Positions 1 to 7,171 of a DNA stretch of 10,701 bases are shown here, one piece after another. The position numbers were made by a program, and so were the translations under genes. Origin of the DNA: Gammaproteobacteria bacterium (lineage in GTDB: Bacteria; Pseudomonadota; Gammaproteobacteria; DSM-19610). Location: assembly GCA_011371465.1 (NCBI GenBank), contig DRQL01000078.1:1-10701 (forward strand), written 5' to 3'. Below the pieces are notes generated by a model. It was not told the DNA's origin and made no database searches. It saw only the letters and a program-made list of their open reading frames with translations. The stretch's first letter is position 1. Each line of letters opens with the position of its first letter.

Positions 1-1293
1 AGGGGCAGGTTCCGTAGCGGCAGGTTCGGCAGCGGCAGGTTCGGCAGCGGTTTCCGGGGCAGGGGTGTCGTCCGTGGCTGCCGCAGTCGCTGGTTCTTCT
101 GTGACCACGATTTCTGCCGGTGCGGGGGGCGAGGCGTGTACTGCGGCGTCGGGCTGCACAGCGGCCGGCGCAGGCAGCGGGCCGTTGTCAGTGTCGGGGG
201 CGGTCGGTGGTTCGACAGGGGCTTCCCGGGTGGCAGGCCCGGTTGGGGCGGCATTCAGGTCGGCTGCCACCTCGGCAAGAGGACTGGTCCCGGTGTCAGG
301 TCGGCCCGTCTCCGTCGCGGTGGCGGCTGATTCCTGTCGTTCGGGCGGTGTGGCAGGAGTGGCAGGCGGCGTGGGCGGTGCGAGTGGCGCAGGCTCCGGG
401 AGCGCCAGCGGTCTCTCTTCCATCGGGACCTGTGCAACGGGCGTCTGTTGGGTGGCCGGAGGGTAAAAACGCTGCCAGCCCAGCCAGATCGCCACCACCA
501 GGACAGCGGCGATACCCAGCACCGGCAACAGCGCGCCCCTCTTGCGCGGCTGCTTGCGCCGGTGCCCCCGTTTACTGCCGGCCCGGGCCTGGTGTTCCAG
601 CAGGGCCTCGTGGGCCAGCCGGTTGATCGCTGCCGGACGGCCGTCCGATGCCTTGCAGATGGCACGGATTTCGGTTGCCGTAAACGGGTTTTCGCCGCTG
701 TAGCCGGCGACCGCGAGCCGGTACGTGAGGTAGGCGGCGGTTTCTTCTTCCGACATGCGCGGCATTTCCAGCAACTGGGTAGTGAACGGCAGCTGCCTTT
801 GTTCAAATGCCTGCCGGTGCTGCTGTTGTGCTTCCGGGCTGCCGGACAGGATCAGCCGAACCCGGTTCGCCTGCCCCGATTCGAGCAGGGCGCAGAGGCG
901 TTCAAAAGCATCGTCATCCAGCTGTTCCGCGGCATCGATCACGATGACCAGTAACTGCGAGTTGTCGGTTCGAGCAGCCCATTCGCTGATCAGTTCCTGT
1001 TCACTGGCCGGCGCGGCACTGTTGAGGGCGCTGGCGAGGTATTCCGGGAAGCGGGCAAACTCGTCACCGTTCAGTACGCACAGGTGCCACTGGCTACCGG
1101 CCTGGCTGACGAAGCGGTCCAGCAGGGTGGACTTGCCACTGCCGGCAGGGCCGGAGACGAGGATCACGGACTCACCGAACTGGGTCAGGTGGGAGAGCAG
1201 GTCGAGACGCTGCATCAGCGTCGTGCCGCCGTAGAAGAAGCGTTGGTCGAGGGTGTTCTCGAAAGGCGCGGTGTTCAAAGAGAAGCTGTCCAT
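1..1293 (-). CDS. DamX-like membrane protein with N-terminal P-loop ATPase domain (partial, C-terminus beyond window edge)
   Basis: The reading frame is open for 431 codons from an ATG at 1293 to the left edge, so the gene is truncated by the window. Residues about 15-235 form an AAA/ExeA-type P-loop domain. It has a Walker A motif GPAGSGKS at 48-55 and a Walker B-like strand LLVIVIDAAEQL at 114-125. A basic stretch (about 240-252) precedes one transmembrane helix (about 253-273), then a Pro/Ala/Thr/Glu-rich linker runs to the edge. In this family the linker usually leads to a periplasmic SPOR domain that binds denuded peptidoglycan at the septum; that part is not visible, so SPOR is an inference. 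Position downstream of aroKB matches damX of enterobacteria and the ATPase-SPOR gene found after aroB in pseudomonads. A weak GGGA lies about 6 bases before the start. It follows the WGR-like gene after 35 bases and is probably co-transcribed. An ExeA/GspA-like secretion ATPase is the alternative. Confidence 0.8.
   Translation of the reverse strand, partial: MDSFSLNTAPFENTLDQRFFYGGTTLMQRLDLLSHLTQFGESVILVSGPAGSGKSTLLDRFVSQAGSQWHLCVLNGDEFARFPEYLASALNSAAPASEQELISEWAARTDNSQLLVIVIDAAEQLDDDAFERLCALLESGQANRVRLILSGSPEAQQQHRQAFEQRQLPFTTQLLEMPRMSEEETAAYLTYRLAVAGYSGENPFTATEIRAICKASDGRPAAINRLAHEALLEHQARAGSKRGHRRKQPRKRGALLPVLGIAAVLVVAIWLGWQRFYPPATQQTPVAQVPMEERPLALPEPAPLAPPTPPATPATPPERQESAATATETGRPDTGTSPLAEVAADLNAAPTGPATREAPVEPPTAPDTDNGPLPAPAAVQPDAAVHASPPAPAEIVVTEEPATAAATDDTPAPETAAEPAAAEPAATEPAP
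4..48. repeat. 15-bp tandem repeat, three units, in the linker of the DamX-like gene
   Basis: Units ggcaggttccgtagc (4-18), ggcaggttcggcagc (19-33) and an identical copy (34-48). The last two are exact and the first differs at two bases. The unit is a multiple of three, so it encodes in-frame AEPA-type pentapeptides in the Ala/Pro-rich periplasmic linker and could change copy number without a frameshift. It lies near the window edge and may continue with divergent copies. Confidence 0.85.
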
Positions 1294-1328
1294 GTAGCTT
1301 CCCGTACCAGGTGCTGCCGCAAAGTCTT

Positions 1329-1574
1329 TCACGACCCGGCCTGCATGAATACCACCTGGTAGCCTTTTTTCAGTTGCGCATCCCGTATTGCCATCATGGC
1401 CTTTTCAGCGCTCTCCCGGTCGACATAGTGATCCCGTATCACGCGACCGCCGGAACCCTGGAAACCCCACTCGCGTACCAGCGTCCAGCCTTCGAGCAGG
1501 TCTTCCTGCAGGTGCAGGTGGTAGAACTTCGGTGGGCCGGCAGCGCCGGGCGGAATCTGCATGTAAATGCGCAT
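1329..1574 (-). CDS. Small WGR-like domain protein (81 aa)
   Basis: This 81-residue protein is essentially a single WGR-type domain. It has an N-terminal RIYMQ strand, a FYHLHLQEDLLEGW stretch (17-30), then REWGFQGSGGR (34-44) and a C-terminal helix rich in charged residues (about 53-70). WGR domains occur in MolR-type regulators and in poly(ADP-ribose) polymerases, where they contact nucleic acid. Stand-alone bacterial versions have no assigned function that I know of. The signature here reads W36-G37-F38 rather than Trp-Gly-Arg. ATG at 1574 is used because it keeps the first strand; a second Met at residue 5 (1562) is possible, and neither has a clear Shine-Dalgarno. It sits 27 bases after dgt, in the same frame, and 35 bases before the DamX-like gene, so it probably belongs to the aro-dgt transcription unit. 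No catalytic residues are evident. Confidence 0.78.
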   Translation of the reverse strand: MRIYMQIPPGAAGPPKFYHLHLQEDLLEGWTLVREWGFQGSGGRVIRDHYVDRESAEKAMMAIRDAQLKKGYQVVFMQAGS

Positions 1575-1601
1575 GGCGTATTTCTGAATCCAGCCCCCGG
1601 A

Positions 1602-2783
1602 TCAAGTCAGCTCTCCCGGGTGATAGACCCGTGCGTGTTCCTTGATCGCGTAGCGATCCGTCATGCCGGCTATATAGTCGGCAACGGCCCGCGCCTGCCC
1701 GCTGTCACCCGACTGCTCCCTGAGCGCGGCAACCTTGAGCTGCGCTTCGTCCGGCATCAGCCGCGGGTCGTTGAAGAAGGCTTCAAACAGGGCGCGTATG
1801 ACCCGCTCTGCCTTGGCGCTCATGCGGTGCACGCGGTAATGGCGGTAAAGGTGCCGACGCAAAAAACGCTTCAGTTCCAGGTTGAGTTCGCGCATCCGGT
1901 CACTGAAGGCAACCAGGGCTTCCGGGTGCCGGCGAACCGCTTCCAGGCTGGCGGGCGCATGCAATTCGAGTCTCGATATACTGGTCTGCACCAGGTCGGT
2001 CACCTGACGGTTAATGAGTCGACGCACGATTTCATGGATGATACGACGTTGTGACAGTTGCGGGTAGAGCTGTTTCACTTCCTCGTACTGCTCGTTGAAC
2101 AGGCGCACCTCGTTCAGTTGCTCGATGGTGATCAGCTCGGCGCGCAGTCCGTCGTCCACGTCGTGGCTGTTATAGGCGATCTCGTCCGCCAGGTTGGTGA
2201 GCTGCGCTTCCAGGCCCGGCTGCTGGCCGTTCAGGAAGCGTTCACCGACCGGGCCGAGTTCGGCGGCGTTTTTTACCGAGCAGTGTTTCAGGATGCCTTC
2301 GCGCGTTTCATAGGTCAGGTTCAGGCCGGGGAAGTCCGCGTATTTCTCCTCCAGTTCATCCACCACGCGCAGTGACTGCAGGTTGTGTTCGAAGCCCCCG
2401 TAGTTTTTCATGCAGGCGTTGAGGGCGTCCTGGCCGGCATGGCCAAACGGCGTATGACCAACGTCATGGGCCAGGGCAATGGCCTCGGTCAGGTCTTCGT
2501 TGAGTGCCAGGGCGCGGGCAATCGAGCGGGCGATCTGCGCGACTTCGATGGAATGGGTGAGGCGGGTGCGGAACAGGTCGCCTTCGTGGTTGACGAAGAC
2601 CTGGGTCTTGTATTCCAGGCGCCGAAAGGCGGCCGCGTGGATAATACGGTCACGATCACGCTGGAACTCGCTGCGGTAGCTGGGCGGCGGCTCGCGGTAA
2701 CGGCGCCCCCGGGAAACGGCATCCACCGTGGCGCAGGGTGCATAGCGCCCGGAGGTGTCCGGTTCAGGGCGGCGTGTATTCAT
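1602..2783 (-). CDS. dgt: Deoxyguanosinetriphosphate triphosphohydrolase-like protein (HD superfamily dNTPase)
   Basis: This 393-residue protein of the dGTPase family hydrolyses dNTPs to deoxynucleosides and triphosphate, affecting the dNTP pool in the cytoplasm. The N-terminal signature SEFQRDRDRIIHAAAFRRLE (38-57) leads into the HD domain. Expected metal ligands are H77 (in RLTHS), H106-D107 (in AHDVGHTPFGH) and D200 (in LADEIAYNSHD). The length and a C-terminus ending in a TDRYAIKEH segment fit the shorter type 2 bacterial enzymes rather than the roughly 500-residue E. coli Dgt. I chose ATG 2783 because it overlaps the aroB stop as ATGA and leaves the usual short leader; a further in-frame upstream start at 2849 would lie inside aroB. 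There is no clear Shine-Dalgarno, so translation is likely coupled to aroB. Substrate preference cannot be read from sequence. Confidence 0.93.
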   Translation of the reverse strand: MNTRRPEPDTSGRYAPCATVDAVSRGRRYREPPPSYRSEFQRDRDRIIHAAAFRRLEYKTQVFVNHEGDLFRTRLTHSIEVAQIARSIARALALNEDLTEAIALAHDVGHTPFGHAGQDALNACMKNYGGFEHNLQSLRVVDELEEKYADFPGLNLTYETREGILKHCSVKNAAELGPVGERFLNGQQPGLEAQLTNLADEIAYNSHDVDDGLRAELITIEQLNEVRLFNEQYEEVKQLYPQLSQRRIIHEIVRRLINRQVTDLVQTSISRLELHAPASLEAVRRHPEALVAFSDRMRELNLELKRFLRRHLYRHYRVHRMSAKAERVIRALFEAFFNDPRLMPDEAQLKVAALREQSGDSGQARAVADYIAGMTDRYAIKEHARVYHPGELT

Positions 2784-3883
2784 GAGCCGGTGGGTGGCAG
2801 CCCGTGTTCCAGCGTCTGCTGCAGCAACCCGGTATCGAAATCGGAGCACACTTTTGCCCGGCCGATGGCATCCAGCAGGATCAGTCGCAGCCCGCTGTCC
2901 AGCGCCTTTTTGTCAACGGCCATCAATTCCAGGAACCGGTCGGCATTCATCCCGTCAGGCGCATCGACCGGCAAACGGGCCCGGGTCAACAGGGTGCGGA
3001 TACGTTCCACATCCGCCGCACTGATCCAGCCGTGGCGTGCCGACAGGTCCGCTGCCATGGCCATCCCGGCACTGACGCCTTCGCCGTGCAGCCAGTTGCC
3101 GTAGCCCATGCCGGTCTCGATGGCGTGGCCGAAGGTGTGGCCCAGATTGAGCAGTGCACGTTTGCCGCTCTCGCGCTCATCGGCGGCAACGATATCCGCC
3201 TTGCAGCGGCAGGAGCGCTCAATGGCATGGATCAGGGCCTGCGTGTCGCGCGCCAGCAGCCGTTCCATGCTGGCTTCCAGCCAGCTGAAGAATTCAGCAT
3301 CTTCGATCAGGCCGTACTTGACGACTTCCGCGATGCCCGCGGACAGCTGGCGGTCGTCCAGTGTGTCGAGGGTGGCGGTATCCGCCAGCACACAGCGCGG
3401 CTGGTGGAAGGCGCCGATCATGTTCTTGCCGAGACGGTGATTGACGCCGGTTTTGCCGCCCACCGATGAATCGACCTGGGCCAGCAGGGTGGTGGGGACC
3501 TGGATAAAATCCACGCCGCGCTGATAGCTGGCGGCCGCGAAGCCGGTCATGTCGCCAATGACGCCGCCACCCAGGGCCACCAGGCAGCAGTTGCGGTTGA
3601 AGCGCTTTTCCAGCAGGGCGTCAAAGATGCGGTTGAGGATGTCGAGCGTCTTGTACTCTTCGCCATCCGGCAGGATGACCTGTTCGAGCCGGTAGCCGGC
3701 CAGCGCTTCGCGCACGGTCTGCAGGTACAGCGGCGCAACGGTTTCGTTGCTGACCAGCATGACCTGGCGACCACGGATATGCGGCTGGTACAGCGCGGAC
3801 TGCGAAATCAGTCCCGGGCCGATGTGGATGGGGTAGCTGCGCTCGCCAAGTTCAAGCTGCAGTGTCCTGTGCGTGGGTGTCAT
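2780..3883 (-). CDS. aroB: 3-dehydroquinate synthase
   Basis: AroB converts DAHP to 3-dehydroquinate in the second step of the shikimate pathway, using bound NAD and a divalent metal. At 367 residues it has the usual length. The NAD-binding loop GGGVIGD is at 105-111, followed by the highly conserved VPTTLLAQVDSSVGGKTGVN segment (129-148) and KNMIGAFHQP (153-162). Metal ligands by family alignment are E186 (AEVVKYG), H249 (NLGHTFGH) and H266 (NWLHGEG). All key residues are present. The start at 3883 lies 13 bases after the aroK stop with no good Shine-Dalgarno, which suggests coupling to aroK. The stop overlaps the dgt start by four bases. The aroK-aroB pair is a common gammaproteobacterial operon. 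Confidence 0.98.
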   Translation of the reverse strand: MTPTHRTLQLELGERSYPIHIGPGLISQSALYQPHIRGRQVMLVSNETVAPLYLQTVREALAGYRLEQVILPDGEEYKTLDILNRIFDALLEKRFNRNCCLVALGGGVIGDMTGFAAASYQRGVDFIQVPTTLLAQVDSSVGGKTGVNHRLGKNMIGAFHQPRCVLADTATLDTLDDRQLSAGIAEVVKYGLIEDAEFFSWLEASMERLLARDTQALIHAIERSCRCKADIVAADERESGKRALLNLGHTFGHAIETGMGYGNWLHGEGVSAGMAMAADLSARHGWISAADVERIRTLLTRARLPVDAPDGMNADRFLELMAVDKKALDSGLRLILLDAIGRAKVCSDFDTGLLQQTLEHGLPPTGS

Positions 3884-3896
3884 GGGTGAATTGTAC

Positions 3897-4415
3897 TTAG
3901 TTTTCCTCGATATGCCGGACTATTTTTTTTACCACGTCCTGTACCCGGCAGCCGTCGGTGTCGATGGTCAGGTCGGCGATTTCACGGTACAGGGGGTCAC
4001 GGACCGCCATCAGCTCGCGTAACACCGCTTCCGGGTTCTCTGTTTGCAGCAGCGGCCGGTTGCGGTCGCGGGCGGTGCGTTTCAGCTGCTGTTCGACCGA
4101 TGTGTGCAGGTAGATCACCTGCCCGCGTGCGGCCAGGTGCTGGCGGTTTACGCTGCTGAGGATGGCGCCACCACCCGTGGCGAGCACGATGCCCCGCCTG
4201 CGCGTGAGCCGGTCGATCATCTCCTGCTCGCGCCTGCGGAATCCCTCTTCCCCTTCCAGTTCGAAGATCAGCGGGATATCGACACCGGTCTGCGCCTCGA
4301 TGTTGCGGTCGCTGTCGATGAATTCCAGCCCCAGGATGCGCGCCAGCTGGCGGCCGATGGTGGATTTGCCGGCCCCCATGGGGCCGACCAAAAAAAAACT
4401 GCCCGACGGTTTCAT
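3897..4415 (-). CDS. aroK: Shikimate kinase
   Basis: AroK phosphorylates shikimate with ATP to shikimate 3-phosphate, the fifth step of the shikimate pathway. The 172 residues match the family length. Walker A is GPMGAGKST (11-19). Shikimate-binding residues D34/D36 (FIDSDRNIE), R60 (GFRRRE) and the GGG of ATGGGA (81-83) are present. The lid arginine is R120 in NRPLL, and R139 lies in VRDPLY. ATG 4415 is the only plausible standard start, because the next Met (residue 13) is inside Walker A. No Shine-Dalgarno precedes it. Instead the start codon sits in the 8-base loop of a perfect 13-bp hairpin with a following T-run, so codons 3-9 double as half of a terminator-like structure (see the separate entry). 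It lies 44 bases downstream of pilQ and is followed by aroB. Confidence 0.97.
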   Translation of the reverse strand: MKPSGSFFLVGPMGAGKSTIGRQLARILGLEFIDSDRNIEAQTGVDIPLIFELEGEEGFRRREQEMIDRLTRRRGIVLATGGGAILSSVNRQHLAARGQVIYLHTSVEQQLKRTARDRNRPLLQTENPEAVLRELMAVRDPLYREIADLTIDTDGCRVQDVVKKIVRHIEEN

Positions 4416-4428
4416 GTCGGGCAGTTTT
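4390..4428 (-). terminator. Intrinsic terminator-like hairpin enclosing the aroK start codon
   Basis: On the + strand, aaaactgcccgac (4395-4407) and gtcgggcagtttt (4416-4428) are a perfect 13-bp inverted repeat with an 8-base loop (4408-4415). Read on the - strand, which is the direction of pil transcription, the hairpin is followed directly by a run of nine T (complement of 4390-4398, four of them in the stem). This is the form of a rho-independent terminator 32 bases past the pilQ stop. The loop begins with the aroK ATG. The right arm and T-run encode aroK residues 3-9. It could terminate pil transcripts, sequester the aroK initiation site, or both. The structure is seen; the function is inferred. 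Confidence 0.75.
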
Positions 4429-4459
4429 GCCAGAAAGTGAGCTCGGGTACAAGCGGGAT

Positions 4460-6616
4460 TTAATAATCCACGTTCATACCCTGCTTGACGATTTTCGGGG
4501 TTACGAAAATCAGCAGCTCCTGTTTCTGGTCGGTCTTGGACTCGGTCTTGAACATCCAGCCGACACCGGGCAGGGAGCCGAAGAAGGGCACGCGTTCCGT
4601 CTGCTTGCCTTTCTCCTGTTCGTAGATGCCGCCCAGCACCAGGGTCTCGCCGTTATCGACCAGCACGCGGGTGCTGACGTTGCGGGTGTCGATACTGGGC
4701 ACGCCGGCGAATACCTGACCCACACTGTCCTTGTTGACCTGGAGGTCCATGATGATCCGGTCATCCGGGGTGATCTGCGGGGTGACCTCGAGCTGCAGGA
4801 CGGCTTCCTTGAAGCTGACCGAGGTCGCGCCGCTGGAGGTTGCCTGCTGGTAAGGGATTTCCACACCCTGCTGGATGGTGGCCTTCTGCTGGTTGGAGGT
4901 AATGACACGCGGGCTGGAGACCACTTCACCACGGTCTTCCAGTTGCATGGCACTCAGTTCCAGCTGGATCAGCGAGCTGCCGATCTTGCCCAGCGCCAGT
5001 CCCAGCGAGCCGGACGGGTTGGCGACCGGCAGGTCGACCAGCAGGCCGTCATTGCCACTGCCTGCGGGAACTTCGAAGCCAGGGGTGGTACCGTAGTTGA
5101 TGTTGCCTGGCTGGGTACCGCCGCCGACGATGAAGTTGCGGCCCTTGCTGGAGTTGCCGCTGGCGCCGAAGCGTACACCGAGATCACGGGAGAAGTCATT
5201 GTTGGCAATGACGATGCGCGATTCGATCAGTACCTGGCGTACCGGGATATCCAGCAAGGCGACCAGTTTGCGGACTTCTTCCAGCTTTTCAGCCGTATCC
5301 TGGACCAGCAGGGTATTGGTGCGCCCGTCGATCGTGGCCTTGCCGCGCTCGGACAGCAGGGAGCTGTCACCGCTTTGCAGCAGATCGGCGAGGTCCGAAG
5401 CCTTGGCGTAGTTGACCTGGATGAAATCCGAATACAACGGCGCCAGTTCCTCGATCTGCTTGTGAGACTCGAGTTCCAGTTTTTCGCGTGCAGCGATTTC
5501 CTCACTGGGCGCAATCAGCATGACATTGCCATTGTCGCGCTTGGCCAGGCCCTTGGTCTTGAGCACGATATCCAGTGCCTGGTCCCAGGGGACGTTCTGC
5601 ATGCGCAGGGTCAGGTTGCCGGTTACGGTGTCACTCACCACGATATTGATGCCGGTGAAGTCAGCCAGCAGCTGCAGCACCGAGCGCACCTCGATATCCT
5701 GGAAGTTCAGCGACAGGCGTTCGCCGGTGTAGCCGAACTCGTTCTTCTTGCGCTGCTCTTTCTCTTCCTTGGTGGTTTTACGGATCTCGACCGTGAACTG
5801 GTTATCGGACTGGTACGCCAGGTGCTCGTACTCACCGATGGAGCTGATCTCGATCCGCACGCCTTTCGGGGTGGCTTCCGTATCGATCATTTTCACCGGT
5901 GTGGCGAAGTCCGTGACATCCAGGCGGCGTTCCAGTTTCTCCGGCAGGCTTGCACCCTGGAGTTCCAGTACCACCTTGCCGGCCTGCTGCTTCATATCGA
6001 CCGGTATGGAAGGATTGGACAGGGTCAGCACGATGCGCCCCTCGCCCTGGTCACCACGGCGGAAGTCGACGTCCGTAACCGCGGCGGCTGACGAAGAAGC
6101 CGATGCAGCGGTGCCGGCGGGTGCAGCTGCGGCAGCGGTGCTCGTGGTGTTGACCGAGCCCGCACTGCCCAGGACCACGACGATCTGGTCGCCCTCGGCA
6201 CGGGTCTCGTAGGGCACCATCTCGAACAGGTTGAGTACCACCCGGGTGCGACCTTTCACCTCAACCGCCGTGATGCTCTTGGCGGGTCCGATGCCGATGA
6301 CCTGTGAACGTTTGGACAGTTCGCTTTTGGTAGCGGGAAGATCAAACGCGATACGCGCCGGGTTATCGATGGTAAAACTTGCCGGGTTCGAGGCGGGATG
6401 GCTCAGTTTGAAGGGGATCTGCACCTGGTTACCGGGCAGCCCGGCAAAATTGATTTCCTGCAGGGCATTGATCGGCTGTGGCGCGGCGGCCCGGGCACTG
6501 TTCCAGCCGGCCAGCAGCAGTACAGCGGCCAGCAGCAGGAGTCCATTTCCAAAAAAACGGTGCACCAGGTGCGCCGTCTGTGGCGCAGGGTTCCGGTTCG
6601 TCAGGTTCGCATTCAT
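4460..6616 (-). CDS. pilQ: Type IV pilus secretin PilQ
   Basis: PilQ is the outer-membrane secretin through which the type IV pilus is extruded. The 718-residue product has a signal peptide: basic H19/R20, a hydrophobic core at 25-37, and likely cleavage after ARA at 41-43. Two AMIN domains that bind peptidoglycan follow (about 50-150 and 183-280), separated by an Ala/Ser/Thr-rich linker (151-182). Next come an STN/N0 domain (about 300-370), a NolW/N1 domain (about 393-460), and the secretin core (about 463-712) with VPFFGSLPGVGWMFK at 676-690. The C-terminal QELLIFVTPKIV is typical. ATG 6616 is preferred because GGAG lies 9 bases upstream; a TTG at 6631 directly after the pilP stop would add five residues but has no ribosome site of its own. 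It is the last gene of pilMNOPQ and is followed by a terminator-like hairpin. Confidence 0.97.
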   Translation of the reverse strand: MNANLTNRNPAPQTAHLVHRFFGNGLLLLAAVLLLAGWNSARAAAPQPINALQEINFAGLPGNQVQIPFKLSHPASNPASFTIDNPARIAFDLPATKSELSKRSQVIGIGPAKSITAVEVKGRTRVVLNLFEMVPYETRAEGDQIVVVLGSAGSVNTTSTAAAAAPAGTAASASSSAAAVTDVDFRRGDQGEGRIVLTLSNPSIPVDMKQQAGKVVLELQGASLPEKLERRLDVTDFATPVKMIDTEATPKGVRIEISSIGEYEHLAYQSDNQFTVEIRKTTKEEKEQRKKNEFGYTGERLSLNFQDIEVRSVLQLLADFTGINIVVSDTVTGNLTLRMQNVPWDQALDIVLKTKGLAKRDNGNVMLIAPSEEIAAREKLELESHKQIEELAPLYSDFIQVNYAKASDLADLLQSGDSSLLSERGKATIDGRTNTLLVQDTAEKLEEVRKLVALLDIPVRQVLIESRIVIANNDFSRDLGVRFGASGNSSKGRNFIVGGGTQPGNINYGTTPGFEVPAGSGNDGLLVDLPVANPSGSLGLALGKIGSSLIQLELSAMQLEDRGEVVSSPRVITSNQQKATIQQGVEIPYQQATSSGATSVSFKEAVLQLEVTPQITPDDRIIMDLQVNKDSVGQVFAGVPSIDTRNVSTRVLVDNGETLVLGGIYEQEKGKQTERVPFFGSLPGVGWMFKTESKTDQKQELLIFVTPKIVKQGMNVDY

Positions 6617-6624
6617 CGTTTTTA

Positions 6625-6628
6625 TCTC
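6625..6628 (-). promoter_or_regulatory. Ribosome binding site deciding the pilQ start
   Basis: GGAG on the - strand, 9 bases upstream of ATG 6616. It overlaps the alternative TTG start codon region at 6631, so it can serve only the ATG. This supports a PilQ that begins MNANL. Confidence 0.7.
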
Positions 6629-6631
6629 CAA

Positions 6632-7171
6632 TTACTCACTGAGTGCCAGTGCAGCCTGGCGTTCCATCCATCCCCCGAGGCCATCTGGTACGATCTCGGT
6701 CAATTCCACTTCCGATTCTGTGATCTGAATGATCTTGCCATAATTCTGGCCAATGTAGTTTCCGGGTTTTACGCGGTGGATGGTGCTGTCACTCATGCGC
6801 ACCAGCGCCCATGAATTTCCGTCGCGTTCCAGCGTGCCCACCATGCGCAGGCTGTCCAGTGGTTCCGCTTCCAGCGGTTCCCGGCTGCGGTTAAAGTCCG
6901 GTGCGATGCCGCCACCCGTACCGGTTGCAACCTGTGATCTGGGTGCAGAGTAGACCGGCGGCGTAAACGGGTCGCGTTCCCCGGCAGCCGAGTAGAGGTG
7001 TGTCTCATAGGGCGCAAATTCCGGCAGCGGATCGATCCGTGCGTGCTGCCGGGATTTCACCTGTTCGACGTAACTGTGCAGGTCTTCCTTGTTGTTGCCG
7101 CTGCACGCCGTCAGGCTTCCTGCTACCAGGCAGAACGACACCAGCAGCGCCGGGTTCTTCAGATGAATCAT
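6632..7171 (-). CDS. pilP: Type IV pilus assembly lipoprotein PilP
   Basis: PilP is an inner-membrane lipoprotein whose long flexible N-terminus binds the PilN/PilO dimer and whose C-terminal beta domain contacts the PilQ N0 region. The 179-residue product has a lipoprotein signal peptide with lipobox LTAC (20-23), so Cys23 should be lipidated. A Pro-rich segment containing the family GERDPF motif (64-69) follows, then a beta-rich domain (about 100-165, with LRMVGTL and VKPGNYIGQNYGKI). The start overlaps the pilO stop as ATGA and is preceded by a strong AGGAGG six bases upstream. The stop lies 15 bases before the preferred pilQ ATG. Confidence 0.96.
   Translation of the reverse strand: MIHLKNPALLVSFCLVAGSLTACSGNNKEDLHSYVEQVKSRQHARIDPLPEFAPYETHLYSAAGERDPFTPPVYSAPRSQVATGTGGGIAPDFNRSREPLEAEPLDSLRMVGTLERDGNSWALVRMSDSTIHRVKPGNYIGQNYGKIIQITESEVELTEIVPDGLGGWMERQAALALSE

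Noticed and set aside
255..806. A 183-codon - strand open frame within the DamX-like gene
   Set aside because: It is out of frame with the longer P-loop/transmembrane reading frame and is a low-complexity Arg/Pro-rich shadow.
2784..2849. Upstream extension of dgt by 22 codons into aroB
   Set aside because: The extension is not family-like, whereas ATG 2783 gives a classic ATGA overlap with the aroB stop.
4395..4431. The same hairpin as a + strand terminator
   Set aside because: On the + strand only four T follow in the stem and then GCC, and no + strand gene precedes it.
4427..6091. A 554-codon + strand open frame opposite pilQ
   Set aside because: It lies fully antisense to a confidently identified secretin and resembles no family I recognise. 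Long antisense frames are common opposite GC-rich genes.
6617..6631. TTG start for pilQ adding five residues
   Set aside because: It has no ribosome site of its own, and the GGAG at 6625-6628 is correctly spaced only for ATG 6616.
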